From the NCBI GenBank assembly GCA_937910305.1, contig CALEPS010000041.1, positions 1 to 17,601 on the forward strand: 17,601 nt of DNA, read 5' to 3'. The position numbers and the translations under genes were made by a program. The notes beneath the pieces were generated by a model. That model ran no database searches and was not told the origin of the DNA. It was given only the letters and a program-made list of their open reading frames with translations. Positions within the stretch are counted from its first letter, which is position 1. Every line of letters begins with the position of its first letter. Shown here piece after piece: positions 1-7,463 of this stretch. The stretch is from an uncultured Bacteroidales bacterium. Lineage in GTDB: Bacteria; Bacteroidota; Bacteroidia; Bacteroidales; Paludibacteraceae.

Positions 1-52
1 GAGCATCTGACTGTTAATCAGGGGGTCCTAGGTTCAAGTCCTAGAGGGAGCG
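1..52 (+). tRNA. tRNA-Asn (GTT), 5' part missing
   Basis: The anticodon arm is visible: stem 6-10 pairs with 18-22 (one T-G pair) around the loop CTGTTAA at 11-17, giving anticodon GTT at 13-15, which reads Asn codons. The T arm is perfect: CTAGG (28-32) and CCTAG (40-44) around the loop TTCAAGT. The 3' acceptor strand AGGGAGC (45-51) and discriminator G52 follow. The D arm and 5' acceptor strand lie before the window. An insertion sequence begins 5 bp after the gene. Confidence 0.93.
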
Positions 53-57
53 CAATT

Positions 58-88
58 GGGGGTGTGTCAAAACTAAGTTGTCACACCC
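58..88 (+). repeat. Left terminal inverted repeat of the IS
   Basis: The repeat matches the reverse complement of 1946-1976 at 29 of 31 positions. It holds an internal palindrome, GGGTGTG (60-66) and CACACCC (82-88), with a 15-nt loop, so this end could fold by itself as a hairpin. Confidence 0.9.
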
Positions 89-178
89 TCTTGCTTGTAT
101 ACATGTATGTGTTTTGCTGTGGGAAGGAATAAAAAAGAATAAAAAAGAAACAAAATCCCTACTTTCCCAAGCAAGGAT

Positions 179-209
179 TTTGCCAAGTCACAAAATTTTT
201 GTAACTTTG
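179..209 (+). promoter_or_regulatory. Bacteroidetes-type promoter of the IS transposase
   Basis: TTTG at 179-182 (-33 box) is followed by 19 nt and then TAACTTTG at 202-209 (-7 box, consensus TAnnTTTG). This is a full match to the promoter known for the primary sigma factor of Bacteroides. The start codon lies at 232 with no Shine-Dalgarno motif. The promoter suggests that this IS is adapted to Bacteroidetes hosts. Confidence 0.75.
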
Positions 210-231
210 CATTGTTTTAAATATATAAATC

Positions 232-1794
232 ATGGCAAAGTTACACTTTATTTCTGACATGAGCAAACAAATCGTCCTTTTTCCTCAAAAAATCGACGAA
301 AAGATAGCCGAAGATGCTCCGGTACGCGTTTTGGACAGGTTAATAGATTGCATAGACCTGTCCTGTTTCTACAAGTTGTACCATGAGTTGGGTCGCAGTC
401 CCTATCATCCCCGAGTAATGCTGAAAGCGGTTCTGTTCGCTTATATGAACAATATCTACTCCTGCCGTAAGATAGAGAACAGCCTGTGCCGTGACATTCA
501 CTTTATGTGGCTGACGGGCTGCGCTTATCCGGACCATAAGACGATCAACAGTTTCCGCAACCGAGTAAAGAAAGAGATCAATCAGATTTTTACCCAGACC
601 GTGTTGCTGTTGGCGGATAAAGGGCTGGTCAGTCTGGATGTGGAATATGTGGACGGAACGAAAATAGAGTCGAAGGCGAACAAGTACACGTTTGTATGGA
701 AAGGCAGTGTGGAGAAGAACCGTGCGAAGTTGCAGTCGAAGATAAAGGTTTTGTTATCGCAGATAGATGATGTGATAGCTCAGGATCAGCATCAGATGGA
801 CGATAGTGTATCGTTCACGGCGGATCAGTTGGGCGCATGGGCATCGGAGTTGCGCACCTCTTTGTCCCAAGAGCCGGAAGGCACGACCAAAGAAGCGAAG
901 CAAGCCCGCAAACATAAAGAGAAGCAGTTGAAGGAACTGGAGAAGCACAAAGAGAAGTTGGAAGAGTACGATGCGCATCTGGCGACGATGGGTGAGCGTC
1001 ATTCGTACAGCAAGACGGACAAGGATGCGACCTTCATGCGGATGAAAGAAGATGCGATGAACAACGGTCAGACCAAGCCGGGGTACAATCTGCAGATAGG
1101 AACGGAGAACCAGTTTATCACGGACTTTGCCATGTTCCCGAATCCCACGGACACCCTCACTCTGATACCCTTTGCTAAATCCTATTTTGAACGTTACGGC
1201 CGTTACCCCGGGGAAGTGTCAGCCGATGCCGGATACGGCAGCGAAGAGAACTACCGTTTTATGGAGGAGCATGGGATAGAGGCGTATGTCAAGTACAACT
1301 ACTTTCACAAGGAGCAGCATAAAGCCTTCAAGAAGGACATCTTCCGGCAGGAGAATATGCCGTATAACAAAGAGGGCGACTACTTTGTCTGTCCGATGGG
1401 GCAACACCTGACCAAGATTAAAGAACGCAGGAGCAAGACGGACAGCGGTTACCAATCACGATTACACATATACGAAGCACAGGACTGCGAAGGCTGTCCC
1501 CTGCGAAGTCAATGCACCAAGAAAGAGAAGGGCAACCGGCAGATAAGGGTGAATCACAGGTTACAGGAATACAAACGGCGGGCACGTGAACGGCTCACAT
1601 CGGAGAGGGGCTTGCTGCACAGAAGCAGGCGGCCGATAGAACCCGAAGCGGTGTTTGGACAGATGAAACAGGACATGCACTACAAACGTTTCCGGCATTT
1701 TGGGAAAGACAAGGTCACCATGGACTTTGCTTTCTTTGCCATCGCCTTTAATATCAAGAAACTTGCCTACAAACGGATCAAACAGGCTGTATAG
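232..1794 (+). CDS. IS1182-family DDE transposase
   Basis: This 520-residue protein catalyses cut-and-join movement of the surrounding insertion sequence. The N-terminal DUF772-like part (about residues 30-125) includes the GRSPYHPRVMLKAVL stretch typical of the IS1182 and IS5 group. The likely catalytic triad is D141 (in YVDGTKIES), D332 (in SADAGYGSEEN) and E472 (in IEPEAVFGQMK). A lysine- and glutamate-rich, probably coiled-coil insertion spans about residues 160-255. Cysteines 387, 419, 422 and 428 resemble the metal-binding-like cluster of the DDE_Tnp_1_6 group. Length is normal and the frame intact, so the element could be active. The ATG at 232 is 23 nt after the -7 box and is the first methionine of the frame. 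The residue assignments are by eye from family patterns. Confidence 0.95.
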   Translation: MAKLHFISDMSKQIVLFPQKIDEKIAEDAPVRVLDRLIDCIDLSCFYKLYHELGRSPYHPRVMLKAVLFAYMNNIYSCRKIENSLCRDIHFMWLTGCAYPDHKTINSFRNRVKKEINQIFTQTVLLLADKGLVSLDVEYVDGTKIESKANKYTFVWKGSVEKNRAKLQSKIKVLLSQIDDVIAQDQHQMDDSVSFTADQLGAWASELRTSLSQEPEGTTKEAKQARKHKEKQLKELEKHKEKLEEYDAHLATMGERHSYSKTDKDATFMRMKEDAMNNGQTKPGYNLQIGTENQFITDFAMFPNPTDTLTLIPFAKSYFERYGRYPGEVSADAGYGSEENYRFMEEHGIEAYVKYNYFHKEQHKAFKKDIFRQENMPYNKEGDYFVCPMGQHLTKIKERRSKTDSGYQSRLHIYEAQDCEGCPLRSQCTKKEKGNRQIRVNHRLQEYKRRARERLTSERGLLHRSRRPIEPEAVFGQMKQDMHYKRFRHFGKDKVTMDFAFFAIAFNIKKLAYKRIKQAV

Positions 1795-1945
1795 ACCTGT
1801 TTTGGGGGCATTCTGTACCCTTTTCTACCCCTATAAACGGCGTACGAGCCGCCTAATATGCTCATCGGGAGAAAGCTTAGCGAAGTTTGTACTTTTTAAT
1901 GCACTTGTATTACCTGCTTTATCGTTCGGTTAATCAACAAAACAA

Positions 1946-1976
1946 GGGTGTGCCAACTTAATTTTGACACACCCCC
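1946..1976 (-). repeat. Right terminal inverted repeat of the IS
   Basis: This is the inverse of 58-88 with two mismatches. It also contains the internal palindrome GGGTGTG (1946-1952) and CACACCC (1968-1974). The flank after it begins TTGGATTACCG. Confidence 0.9.
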
Positions 1977-2020
1977 TTGGATTACCGCTTTTTGTCAGGT
2001 CGAAATATAAATTATTCTAT

Positions 2021-3304
2021 TTATGGCTTTAGACAGCTAAGAGGAACTACATATATGCCATCTTTACGTTGATAAGCAAACTGCCCAACGGCTGTCAATA
2101 CCATCTTGAATGAAGGTGCATACATTTTATCTGTATTGATTTTTTTCTCTAATAGCAGCAAGTTCTTCGCCCCCTCGTTAATCAAACTTTCACCTCCCAA
2201 CTTAATCTCCACCAAACCATAGTGTCCATTGCGCAAATGAATAACGGCGTCGCACTCCAGATTATTGCTGTCGCGATAATGAAATACTTGTCCATCATTT
2301 GCTTCAGCATACACGCGCAAATCGCGAACAGCCATCGTCTCAAAAAACAAGCCGAGCGTATTCAAATCCTTCATCAAATCAGCAGGTCCGATACCTAATG
2401 CAGCCGTAGCCATACTGGGATCGGTAAAATACCTTGTATCTGCAGTCCGGATGGCTGCCTTACTACGCAGGTTGGGATTCCAAGCCTCCATGTCCTCAAT
2501 CACAAAAAGTTTCTTTAGCGCTTTTATATAGGAAGCTACGGTTGCGTCACTCATCATGTGTTTCTCATTATTGCTGATATCTGCTACTATAGTTCCGTAA
2601 GATGCTTGTGAACCTTGATTGCGCGCATAACTGCGCAGCAATCGACGTGTATTATCTTCACTACGGTTAGTGTCATCAACATCGGATATGTCTTGCTTGG
2701 CAATTGCGTCAATATAATTGTATGATTGCTTGAGCGCAGCTCGTTCCGGCTTGTCCAATGCTTTCGGCCATCCGCCTCTACACACCAAAAAGCAAACATC
2801 CTCCAAACTTAACTCATGTGCAGACTCTGCTTGCAAAGGAGATCTGAATAGTTCGGCTAACGATACGGAACCATTACTATCTCCGGACTCCCAGAGACTC
2901 ATCGGGCGCATCTTTACCCAACCTACACGTCCTGTTCCGGTATGACTAATCTTGTCATGGGACACAGGTTTAGCACTCCCCGTCAGGATAAACATACCAT
3001 CTTTATTACTTCTGTCCACTGCAAAACGGCAGGCATCCCATAGTTGTGGATATTTCTGCCACTCATCAAGTAGCCTTGGAGTATCGCCTTCCAGTAGTTT
3101 TTGTGTCTGCATCTCCGCCATTTGGTTGTATAATTGCTGATTGGACGGGTCATCCAAGAAGATAACACTATGCGCTTGTTGCAAAGCCGTAGTCGTTTTA
3201 CCACACCACTTAGCACCTTCTACCAGTACGTATCCTGCCGCTTCCAGTTGCAATTCCAATAATTCATCTGCTACACGTTTCCTATACACAAATTCTCCTT
3301 CCAT
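2021..3304 (-). CDS. AAA_14/DUF4143 family P-loop ATPase
   Basis: This 427-residue protein has the two-part layout of the DUF4143 ATPases common in Bacteroidetes and other anaerobes. The N-terminal AAA_14 domain (about residues 10-140) has Walker A GAKWCGKT (30-37), Walker B RLLDE (77-81), a sensor strand FILTGSA (105-111) and the family motif RPMSLWESG (133-141). The C-terminal DUF4143 domain (about 200-400) ends in a PD-(D/E)XK-like core with D352 and E366-I-K368, so a nuclease-like fold is likely, although activity is unproven in this family. Biological roles are poorly known. The gene stands alone between the IS and the long minus-strand operon. A strong Bacteroidetes promoter lies 26 nt upstream of the ATG, with a 23-bp tandem repeat directly behind it. 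No frameshift or truncation is seen. Confidence 0.9.
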   Translation of the reverse strand: MEGEFVYRKRVADELLELQLEAAGYVLVEGAKWCGKTTTALQQAHSVIFLDDPSNQQLYNQMAEMQTQKLLEGDTPRLLDEWQKYPQLWDACRFAVDRSNKDGMFILTGSAKPVSHDKISHTGTGRVGWVKMRPMSLWESGDSNGSVSLAELFRSPLQAESAHELSLEDVCFLVCRGGWPKALDKPERAALKQSYNYIDAIAKQDISDVDDTNRSEDNTRRLLRSYARNQGSQASYGTIVADISNNEKHMMSDATVASYIKALKKLFVIEDMEAWNPNLRSKAAIRTADTRYFTDPSMATAALGIGPADLMKDLNTLGLFFETMAVRDLRVYAEANDGQVFHYRDSNNLECDAVIHLRNGHYGLVEIKLGGESLINEGAKNLLLLEKKINTDKMYAPSFKMVLTAVGQFAYQRKDGIYVVPLSCLKP

Positions 3305-3329
3305 TTTTGTTAGTATTTTAAATCCGCTG

Positions 3330-3361
3330 CAAAGGTAGTAAAAATAAATGAAATATGCAAA
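3330..3361 (-). promoter_or_regulatory. Bacteroidetes-type promoter of the ATPase gene
   Basis: On the minus strand TTTG (3361-3358) is followed by 20 nt and TACCTTTG (3337-3330), a full match to the -33 and -7 boxes. The ATG at 3304 follows after 25 nt of A/T-rich leader without a Shine-Dalgarno motif. Confidence 0.8.
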
Positions 3362-3376
3362 TATTTTTGATTTTTT

Positions 3377-3512
3377 TTAGCCGTTTGAGGATTTTTTATT
3401 TAGCCGTTTGTGGAAAAATCATTTGGTTATTTGTGGAAATTTCATTCGGTGATTTGAGGAAATTTTATTCGGTGATTTGAGGGGAATTTATTCGGTGATT
3501 TGATGTTCAGGG
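3377..3512. repeat. 23-bp tandem repeat array, five units plus a partial sixth
   Basis: Units begin at 3377, 3400, 3423, 3446, 3469 and 3492, exactly 23 bp apart. The core reads TCGGTGATTTGAGG in the right-hand units and TTAGCCGTTTGAGG in the left-hand ones. The central TTTG and a G-rich step are kept in all units, followed by an A/T-rich linker. The array starts 16 bp upstream of the ATPase promoter. No spacers interrupt it, so it is not a CRISPR array. The remainder of the gap up to 3661 holds a small palindrome and no gene. Confidence 0.9.
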
Positions 3513-3578
3513 TCCCCAACGAAAACCAAGCCGAAGGCTGTTTGCGGTGGGGAGAGCGGAGCATATCCGAGTATTTAC

Positions 3579-3599
3579 TACCTAAAAAGGTTTTAGGTA
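3579..3599 (-). terminator. Palindrome downstream of the aminotransferase gene, possible terminator
   Basis: TACCTAAAA and TTTTAGGTA form a perfect 9-bp stem with a 3-nt loop. It lies about 63 nt past the aminotransferase stop, at the end of the minus-strand gene train. No run of T follows on the minus strand, so intrinsic termination is only a guess; a protein-binding palindrome is equally possible. Confidence 0.4.
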
Positions 3600-3661
3600 C
3601 ATATACGAGGATAATGTCCGCGAACGGTAATCCAATATTTCAAAGATCACATTTTTATGTA

Positions 3662-4849
3662 TTACGCGTTATAGGCTTCAAGGGCTTTGCGCAGGACGAC
3701 CATCGCTTTCGCCAGATCTTCCTTATTCAACACATATGCCATACGTACCTGATGGCGGCCGTCTTCGGGGTTGGTATAGAATCCTGTCCCCGGTGCCATC
3801 ATGACCGTTGCGCCTTCGTATGTAAAGTCCGTGAGACACCATTTGCAGAACTTCTCTACATCGTCCACCGGCAGTTCTACCATCACATAAAACGCACCTG
3901 TCGGTGCCGGAGCAAAGACACCCGGGATCTGGTTGAGTTGGTCTATCAGGAAATTACGGCGGGACAGATATTCGTCATAGACCTCTTGCATATATTCCTC
4001 GGGAGTGGAAAGAGAAGCCTCTGCTACAACCTGACCGAACAAAGGAGGACTAAGCCGCGCCTGACAGAATTTCATAACCGCCTCACGCACCGATTTGTTC
4101 TTCGTAATCAAAGCACCTATACGGATACCGCATTCACTGTAGCGCTTTGACACACTGTCCACCAGAATAACATTCTGCTCTATTCCCTCCAGGTGGCAAG
4201 CCGAAATATACGGCGATTTGGTATAGATGAACTCGCGATAGACCTCATCCGAGATAAGATAGAGGTTGTATTTCTTCACGAGATCGCGTATCTGGCGCAT
4301 CTCCTGTTTGGTGTACAGGTAGCCCGTCGGGTTATTGGGGTTACAGATCAGTATCGCGCGTGTCTTGGGCGTAATCTGCTTTTCAAACTCCTCTACCGGC
4401 GGTAACTTGAAACCGTTCTTGATATCCGTCTTGACGGATTTGACTACTGCGCCGGCGGAAATAGCGAATGCCATGTAATTGGCATAACTCGGATCCGTTA
4501 CTATTATCTCGTCACCCGGGTTGAGACAACTCATATAGGCAAACATAATAGCTTCCGAACCGCCCGATGTGATGATTATCTCATCCGGAGAAAGATCAAT
4601 GCCATAGTCTGCATAATAACTCACCATCTTCGTTCGGAGAGACTTTAGGCCCTGGGAAGGAGAATAACTCAAAATCTCCTGATTGAATTTCTTAACGGCC
4701 TCCAATGCTTGCGGCGGAGTCTGAATATCCGGCTGACCGATATTGAGATGATAGACATGCACGCCTGCCAGTTTGGCGGCATCTGCATATTTTGCCAGTT
4801 TCCGGATCGGACTTTCCGGCATGGACTGTGCCCGTAAACTAATTTCCAT
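3662..4849 (-). CDS. Class I/II PLP-dependent aminotransferase (aspartate aminotransferase-like)
   Basis: This 395-residue fold-type I aminotransferase transfers an amino group between an amino acid and a 2-oxo acid through pyridoxal phosphate in the cytoplasm. The PLP-lysine is K235 in the signature DSVSKRYSECG. NPNNPTG (170-176) and SDEVY (200-204, D201 binding the pyridine nitrogen and Y204 the O3') are intact. R369 (in HQVRMAYV) is the usual substrate carboxylate ligand. Length is typical. The family includes aspartate, aromatic and other aminotransferases, and the true substrate cannot be read from the sequence. It is the last gene of the train and starts 24 nt after the upstream stop codon, so it is probably cotranscribed with the lipoate ligase fusion and, at a distance, with pdxA, which makes its cofactor. 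Confidence 0.93.
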   Translation of the reverse strand: MEISLRAQSMPESPIRKLAKYADAAKLAGVHVYHLNIGQPDIQTPPQALEAVKKFNQEILSYSPSQGLKSLRTKMVSYYADYGIDLSPDEIIITSGGSEAIMFAYMSCLNPGDEIIVTDPSYANYMAFAISAGAVVKSVKTDIKNGFKLPPVEEFEKQITPKTRAILICNPNNPTGYLYTKQEMRQIRDLVKKYNLYLISDEVYREFIYTKSPYISACHLEGIEQNVILVDSVSKRYSECGIRIGALITKNKSVREAVMKFCQARLSPPLFGQVVAEASLSTPEEYMQEVYDEYLSRRNFLIDQLNQIPGVFAPAPTGAFYVMVELPVDDVEKFCKWCLTDFTYEGATVMMAPGTGFYTNPEDGRHQVRMAYVLNKEDLAKAMVVLRKALEAYNA

Positions 4850-4873
4850 ATATCTGTTGTTTGTTTTTTCTTT

Positions 4874-6151
4874 TTATTGCAAAAACGGCAACATATCCTG
4901 CGGTGCATCAATGATATGTTCGCATTTCGCCTCCTCAAGCACCTCGCGTGCCACGAATCCCCATGAGCATGCCACAAAAGGTACGCCGGCGTTCTCTGCT
5001 GTCGCTTTATCTACCAGACTGTCGCCGAGGTAAAGCACAGAGTAAGTACTTGGTACTTTGTCCCTTTGTAACTTAGCCTCTATATCCCTTACTATCTGCG
5101 GGTCGGGTTTCCGGGGTATATTCTCCCGTTCACCCAGCACCGCATCAAACACGCCGGGGAAGAAATGGGAGACTATTTTCTCCGTAGCCGCCTGGTATTT
5201 GTTGCTGGCTACAGCCAGTTTGCAACCTTTGGCCTTTAGCGCCGCCAATAAGTCTGGAATACCTTCGTACGGCCGTGTAAAATCGCAGTTATGCGCGTTG
5301 TAATAAGGCACAAACTCCTCCATTACTTGGTCTGTTATCTTTTCTTCCGGTTCCACTCCGCCTGCTCTTAACGCTCTTTCTATCAGTTTGCGTACTCCGT
5401 TTCCGACCAGCCGCGGATACTCCTCTATCGCATGAGTGGGAAAACCGCATGCCGCCAGTGCGTGATTGCATGCGTAGCCCAGATCGTCGATGGTGTTCAG
5501 CAGCGTGCCGTCCAAATCAAAGATAACAAGCCGCTCTGCCTTTTCTATTTCCCGTTCCATCATTTCTCTGAATACATTTATATCGCCCAGATCCTTGGTC
5601 TCGCGGAGATTACGGACCCTTTGGCGCACGGAAGCGACAGCATGTTTCTCCAGTTTCTCTACCGGAGGCGTTATAGCTTGTTCCAGAGCCTCCATATCCA
5701 CATCATACAGCATCGAAGCATGCACGACTGTGCCTGTAGGAGTGGTATAACAGGCTGTTCCTGCTACTTTGCGGTCACCCACTATCACGTCATTATGCGC
5801 TGTCGAGACTGCCGGATAGCCTAAGTTGTTCAATGCGCCGGCAAGCATACGGAGGAATGTCTCGAATACTTCCTGGGAATGGGTGGACGGCGAGATATAC
5901 GACACCATCAGATTGCCTCTGTCCGCATATACGCACCCTCCGCCGCTCTGTCGTTGCACCACGCGGATGTCGTGCGCCTCGCAGTAGGCTTCATTCACCT
6001 CCTGTTCGCGGATCTGGTGTTTGCCGTAAATCACAGTAGGGGAAACAATCCACGTGAAAACAGTCGGCACAGCTATATGCTGTACCTTCTCTGCTTCTAT
6101 CGCCAGATATTCCTCCAGCGGCAATCCTTCTATAACCCTTTCAACTTTCAA
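4874..6151 (-). CDS. Fusion protein: lipoate-protein ligase A-like domain plus HAD phosphatase (phosphoglycolate phosphatase-like)
   Basis: One uninterrupted frame of 425 residues joins two enzymes. Residues 1 to about 205 are a short Bacteroidetes-type lipoate-protein ligase catalytic domain: QSGGGCVYADRGN (68-80) and DRKVAG (126-131, with the ligand-binding K128) are clear. Such ligases activate salvaged lipoate and attach it to 2-oxoacid dehydrogenase or glycine cleavage proteins. Residues 207-425 are a HAD hydrolase with nucleophile motif FDLDGT (211-216), VASNK (314-318), RKPDP (347-351) and YLGDSLVD (374-381), closest in pattern to phosphoglycolate phosphatase. The only start that fits the family is TTG at 6151, because TGA precedes it and no ATG occurs before residue 80; the TTG is part of a heptad repeat. 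Residues about 363-369 look like an insertion in the HAD domain. The gene starts 31 nt after guaD. Confidence 0.9.
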   Translation of the reverse strand: MKVERVIEGLPLEEYLAIEAEKVQHIAVPTVFTWIVSPTVIYGKHQIREQEVNEAYCEAHDIRVVQRQSGGGCVYADRGNLMVSYISPSTHSQEVFETFLRMLAGALNNLGYPAVSTAHNDVIVGDRKVAGTACYTTPTGTVVHASMLYDVDMEALEQAITPPVEKLEKHAVASVRQRVRNLRETKDLGDINVFREMMEREIEKAERLVIFDLDGTLLNTIDDLGYACNHALAACGFPTHAIEEYPRLVGNGVRKLIERALRAGGVEPEEKITDQVMEEFVPYYNAHNCDFTRPYEGIPDLLAALKAKGCKLAVASNKYQAATEKIVSHFFPGVFDAVLGERENIPRKPDPQIVRDIEAKLQRDKVPSTYSVLYLGDSLVDKATAENAGVPFVACSWGFVAREVLEEAKCEHIIDAPQDMLPFLQ

Positions 6152-6180
6152 TTTTCAATTCTCAATTCTCAATTCTCAAT
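6139..6180. repeat. Heptanucleotide array A (6 units), spanning the guaD/lplA-HAD junction
   Basis: Six exact 7-bp steps: TTTCAAC, TTTCAAT twice, then TCTCAAT three times. In the mRNA sense this is TTGAGAA/TTGAAAA. The array begins 2 bp past the guaD stop codon and runs into the next gene, where it supplies the TTG start and the first codons. Confidence 0.9.
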
Positions 6181-6182
6181 TC

Positions 6183-7463
6183 TTAAAACACCGGTTCGTT
6201 CAGTTCCACGCCGCGGCAGAAACGACGTTTGATATCGCGGTCGTCGCCCAGATAGATATATCGCTCCAGACGTTGCGGCAACGTGTAGTTGTCATAATTG
6301 AGATAGCTGTCATCCACCAGCAATGCGTCAAACTCGTATCCCGGTTCAAACGAACCCACTTTGCCGAAGAATGATCCGCCGCCTTTGGTTGCCAGATAGA
6401 AGACCTCGCTCAGACTCAGGAACGACATCTCGCCCTTCGTCTGGGCGTAATTGAGTTTGGATACCTGGATCGCATATTGCATCACACGCAGCATGGACAT
6501 ATGGTGTCCGGCGGACACGTCTGTACCTAATGCCACATGAATTCCTTCGCCCAGGAACTTGCGAATAGGGGCCATTCCGGAAGAAAGATTGCTGTTCGAC
6601 ATAGGGCAATGCACTACATACACGCCGTTCTTACGCATCAGCTCCATCTCTTCTCCGTCCGTATAGCAGCAGTGTGCCATCAGTGTTGGCGTCTGGCCGA
6701 AAAGACCGTATCTGTTATATGCGTCGCCATAGCAGGTAGAGTCCGGTTCCAGTTCCTTAACCCAGTCTATCTCCGATCTGTTCTCAGACAGATGTGACTG
6801 GACGGGCAATCCTGTCTCGGCGGCGTACGCTCCCATGGCGCAGAGCATCTCGTCCGAACAAGACGGCACGAACCGCGGTGTGATGATCGGACGTACCATT
6901 CCGTCCGCGCTGTGCTCATCCAGATGAGCTTTGAGCATGCGCATGCCTGCCATCACCTCTTCTGTCGTGTTATGCAGCGTGTCCGGGCAGTTGCGGTTCA
7001 TTCCTACCAGACCTACATAGGCACCCATGCCGGCTTGGATAAACAGGTCTGCCAGGATACGTGTGGATTCCGGATGGATCGTACCGAACACGGCGGAACG
7101 CATAGTCCCCTGCATCCATAACTCATGCACAAACCTGCGGTATAGCCGGCGTGCATATTCCGGGTCGGCATATTTGGTTTCCTCCGGGAATGTATAAGTA
7201 TTCAGCCACGGTAGCAGTTCCAGATCCAGCGCCAGTCCCATGTTTCGGTACTGCGGGGCATGCACATGCAGGTCATTGAAGGCAGGTATAAGCAGCTTGT
7301 CTCCAAAATCCATCACCTGCCTGCGCCAGTCCATATCTTCCGGCAGATCGGCATATACGCCTTCCACTAAGCCGTTCGACTGTACTACCACATACCCGTG
7401 CGGAATGATTTCCAGTTTGCCGGGTGTGGGGGTATGTATGATATTAGCTCTGTAGATTTTCAT
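6183..7463 (-). CDS. guaD: Guanine deaminase
   Basis: This amidohydrolase converts guanine to xanthine and ammonia. The metal site opens with the paired histidines H66 and H68 in AFNDLHVHAPQY. Downstream come the GLPVQSHLSEN and MAHCCYTDGEEM histidines and the ALGTDVSAGHH aspartate; all are guanine deaminase signatures, and LLPWLNTYTFPEE is a specific guanine deaminase stretch. I choose the ATG at 7463 (426 residues, starting MKIYRANIIH), not the upstream extension of the frame: the protein family begins here and the extra residues would lie inside the gtrA-like gene. The gene overlaps that upstream gene by 20 bp, which suggests coupled translation. The stop codon is followed after 2 bp by heptad array A. 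Confidence 0.93.
   Translation of the reverse strand: MKIYRANIIHTPTPGKLEIIPHGYVVVQSNGLVEGVYADLPEDMDWRRQVMDFGDKLLIPAFNDLHVHAPQYRNMGLALDLELLPWLNTYTFPEETKYADPEYARRLYRRFVHELWMQGTMRSAVFGTIHPESTRILADLFIQAGMGAYVGLVGMNRNCPDTLHNTTEEVMAGMRMLKAHLDEHSADGMVRPIITPRFVPSCSDEMLCAMGAYAAETGLPVQSHLSENRSEIDWVKELEPDSTCYGDAYNRYGLFGQTPTLMAHCCYTDGEEMELMRKNGVYVVHCPMSNSNLSSGMAPIRKFLGEGIHVALGTDVSAGHHMSMLRVMQYAIQVSKLNYAQTKGEMSFLSLSEVFYLATKGGGSFFGKVGSFEPGYEFDALLVDDSYLNYDNYTLPQRLERYIYLGDDRDIKRRFCRGVELNEPVF

Larger units (their letters stand above)
58..1976 (+). mobile_element. Complete IS1182-family insertion sequence (about 1.92 kb)
   Basis: A single transposase gene (232-1794) is bounded by 31-bp terminal inverted repeats at 58-88 and 1946-1976 that differ at only two positions. 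Both ends read GGGGGTGTGTCAAAA inward, and each contains its own small palindrome (GGGTGTG facing CACACCC). No convincing target duplication is seen; only a TT dinucleotide flanks both sides. The 5' leader (89-231) is A-rich, with a 10-bp direct repeat at 128-147, and carries the transposase promoter. The segment between the transposase stop and the right end (1795-1945) has no gene I can support. The element sits directly downstream of tRNA-Asn. Confidence 0.9.

Noticed and set aside
56..1978. TT dinucleotide flanking both sides of the complete IS as a target duplication.
   Set aside because: Two bases are too few to separate from chance.
3377..3512. CRISPR array at the 23-bp repeats.
   Set aside because: Units are directly contiguous without spacers, they diverge progressively, and no cas genes are present.
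1977..3635. An 11-bp inverted pair (TTGGATTACCG at 1977-1987 and its complement at 3625-3635) flanking the ATPase gene, as possible ends of a mobile unit.
   Set aside because: Dozens of 11-bp inverted matches are expected by chance in a window of this size, the match does not extend, and no transposase or integrase lies within.
3500..4150. Long plus-strand open frame opposite the aminotransferase gene, and the similar 9249-10535 frame opposite alaS.
   Set aside because: Both mirror strongly supported genes on the other strand, show no recognisable domain and have no promoter, so they are shadows.
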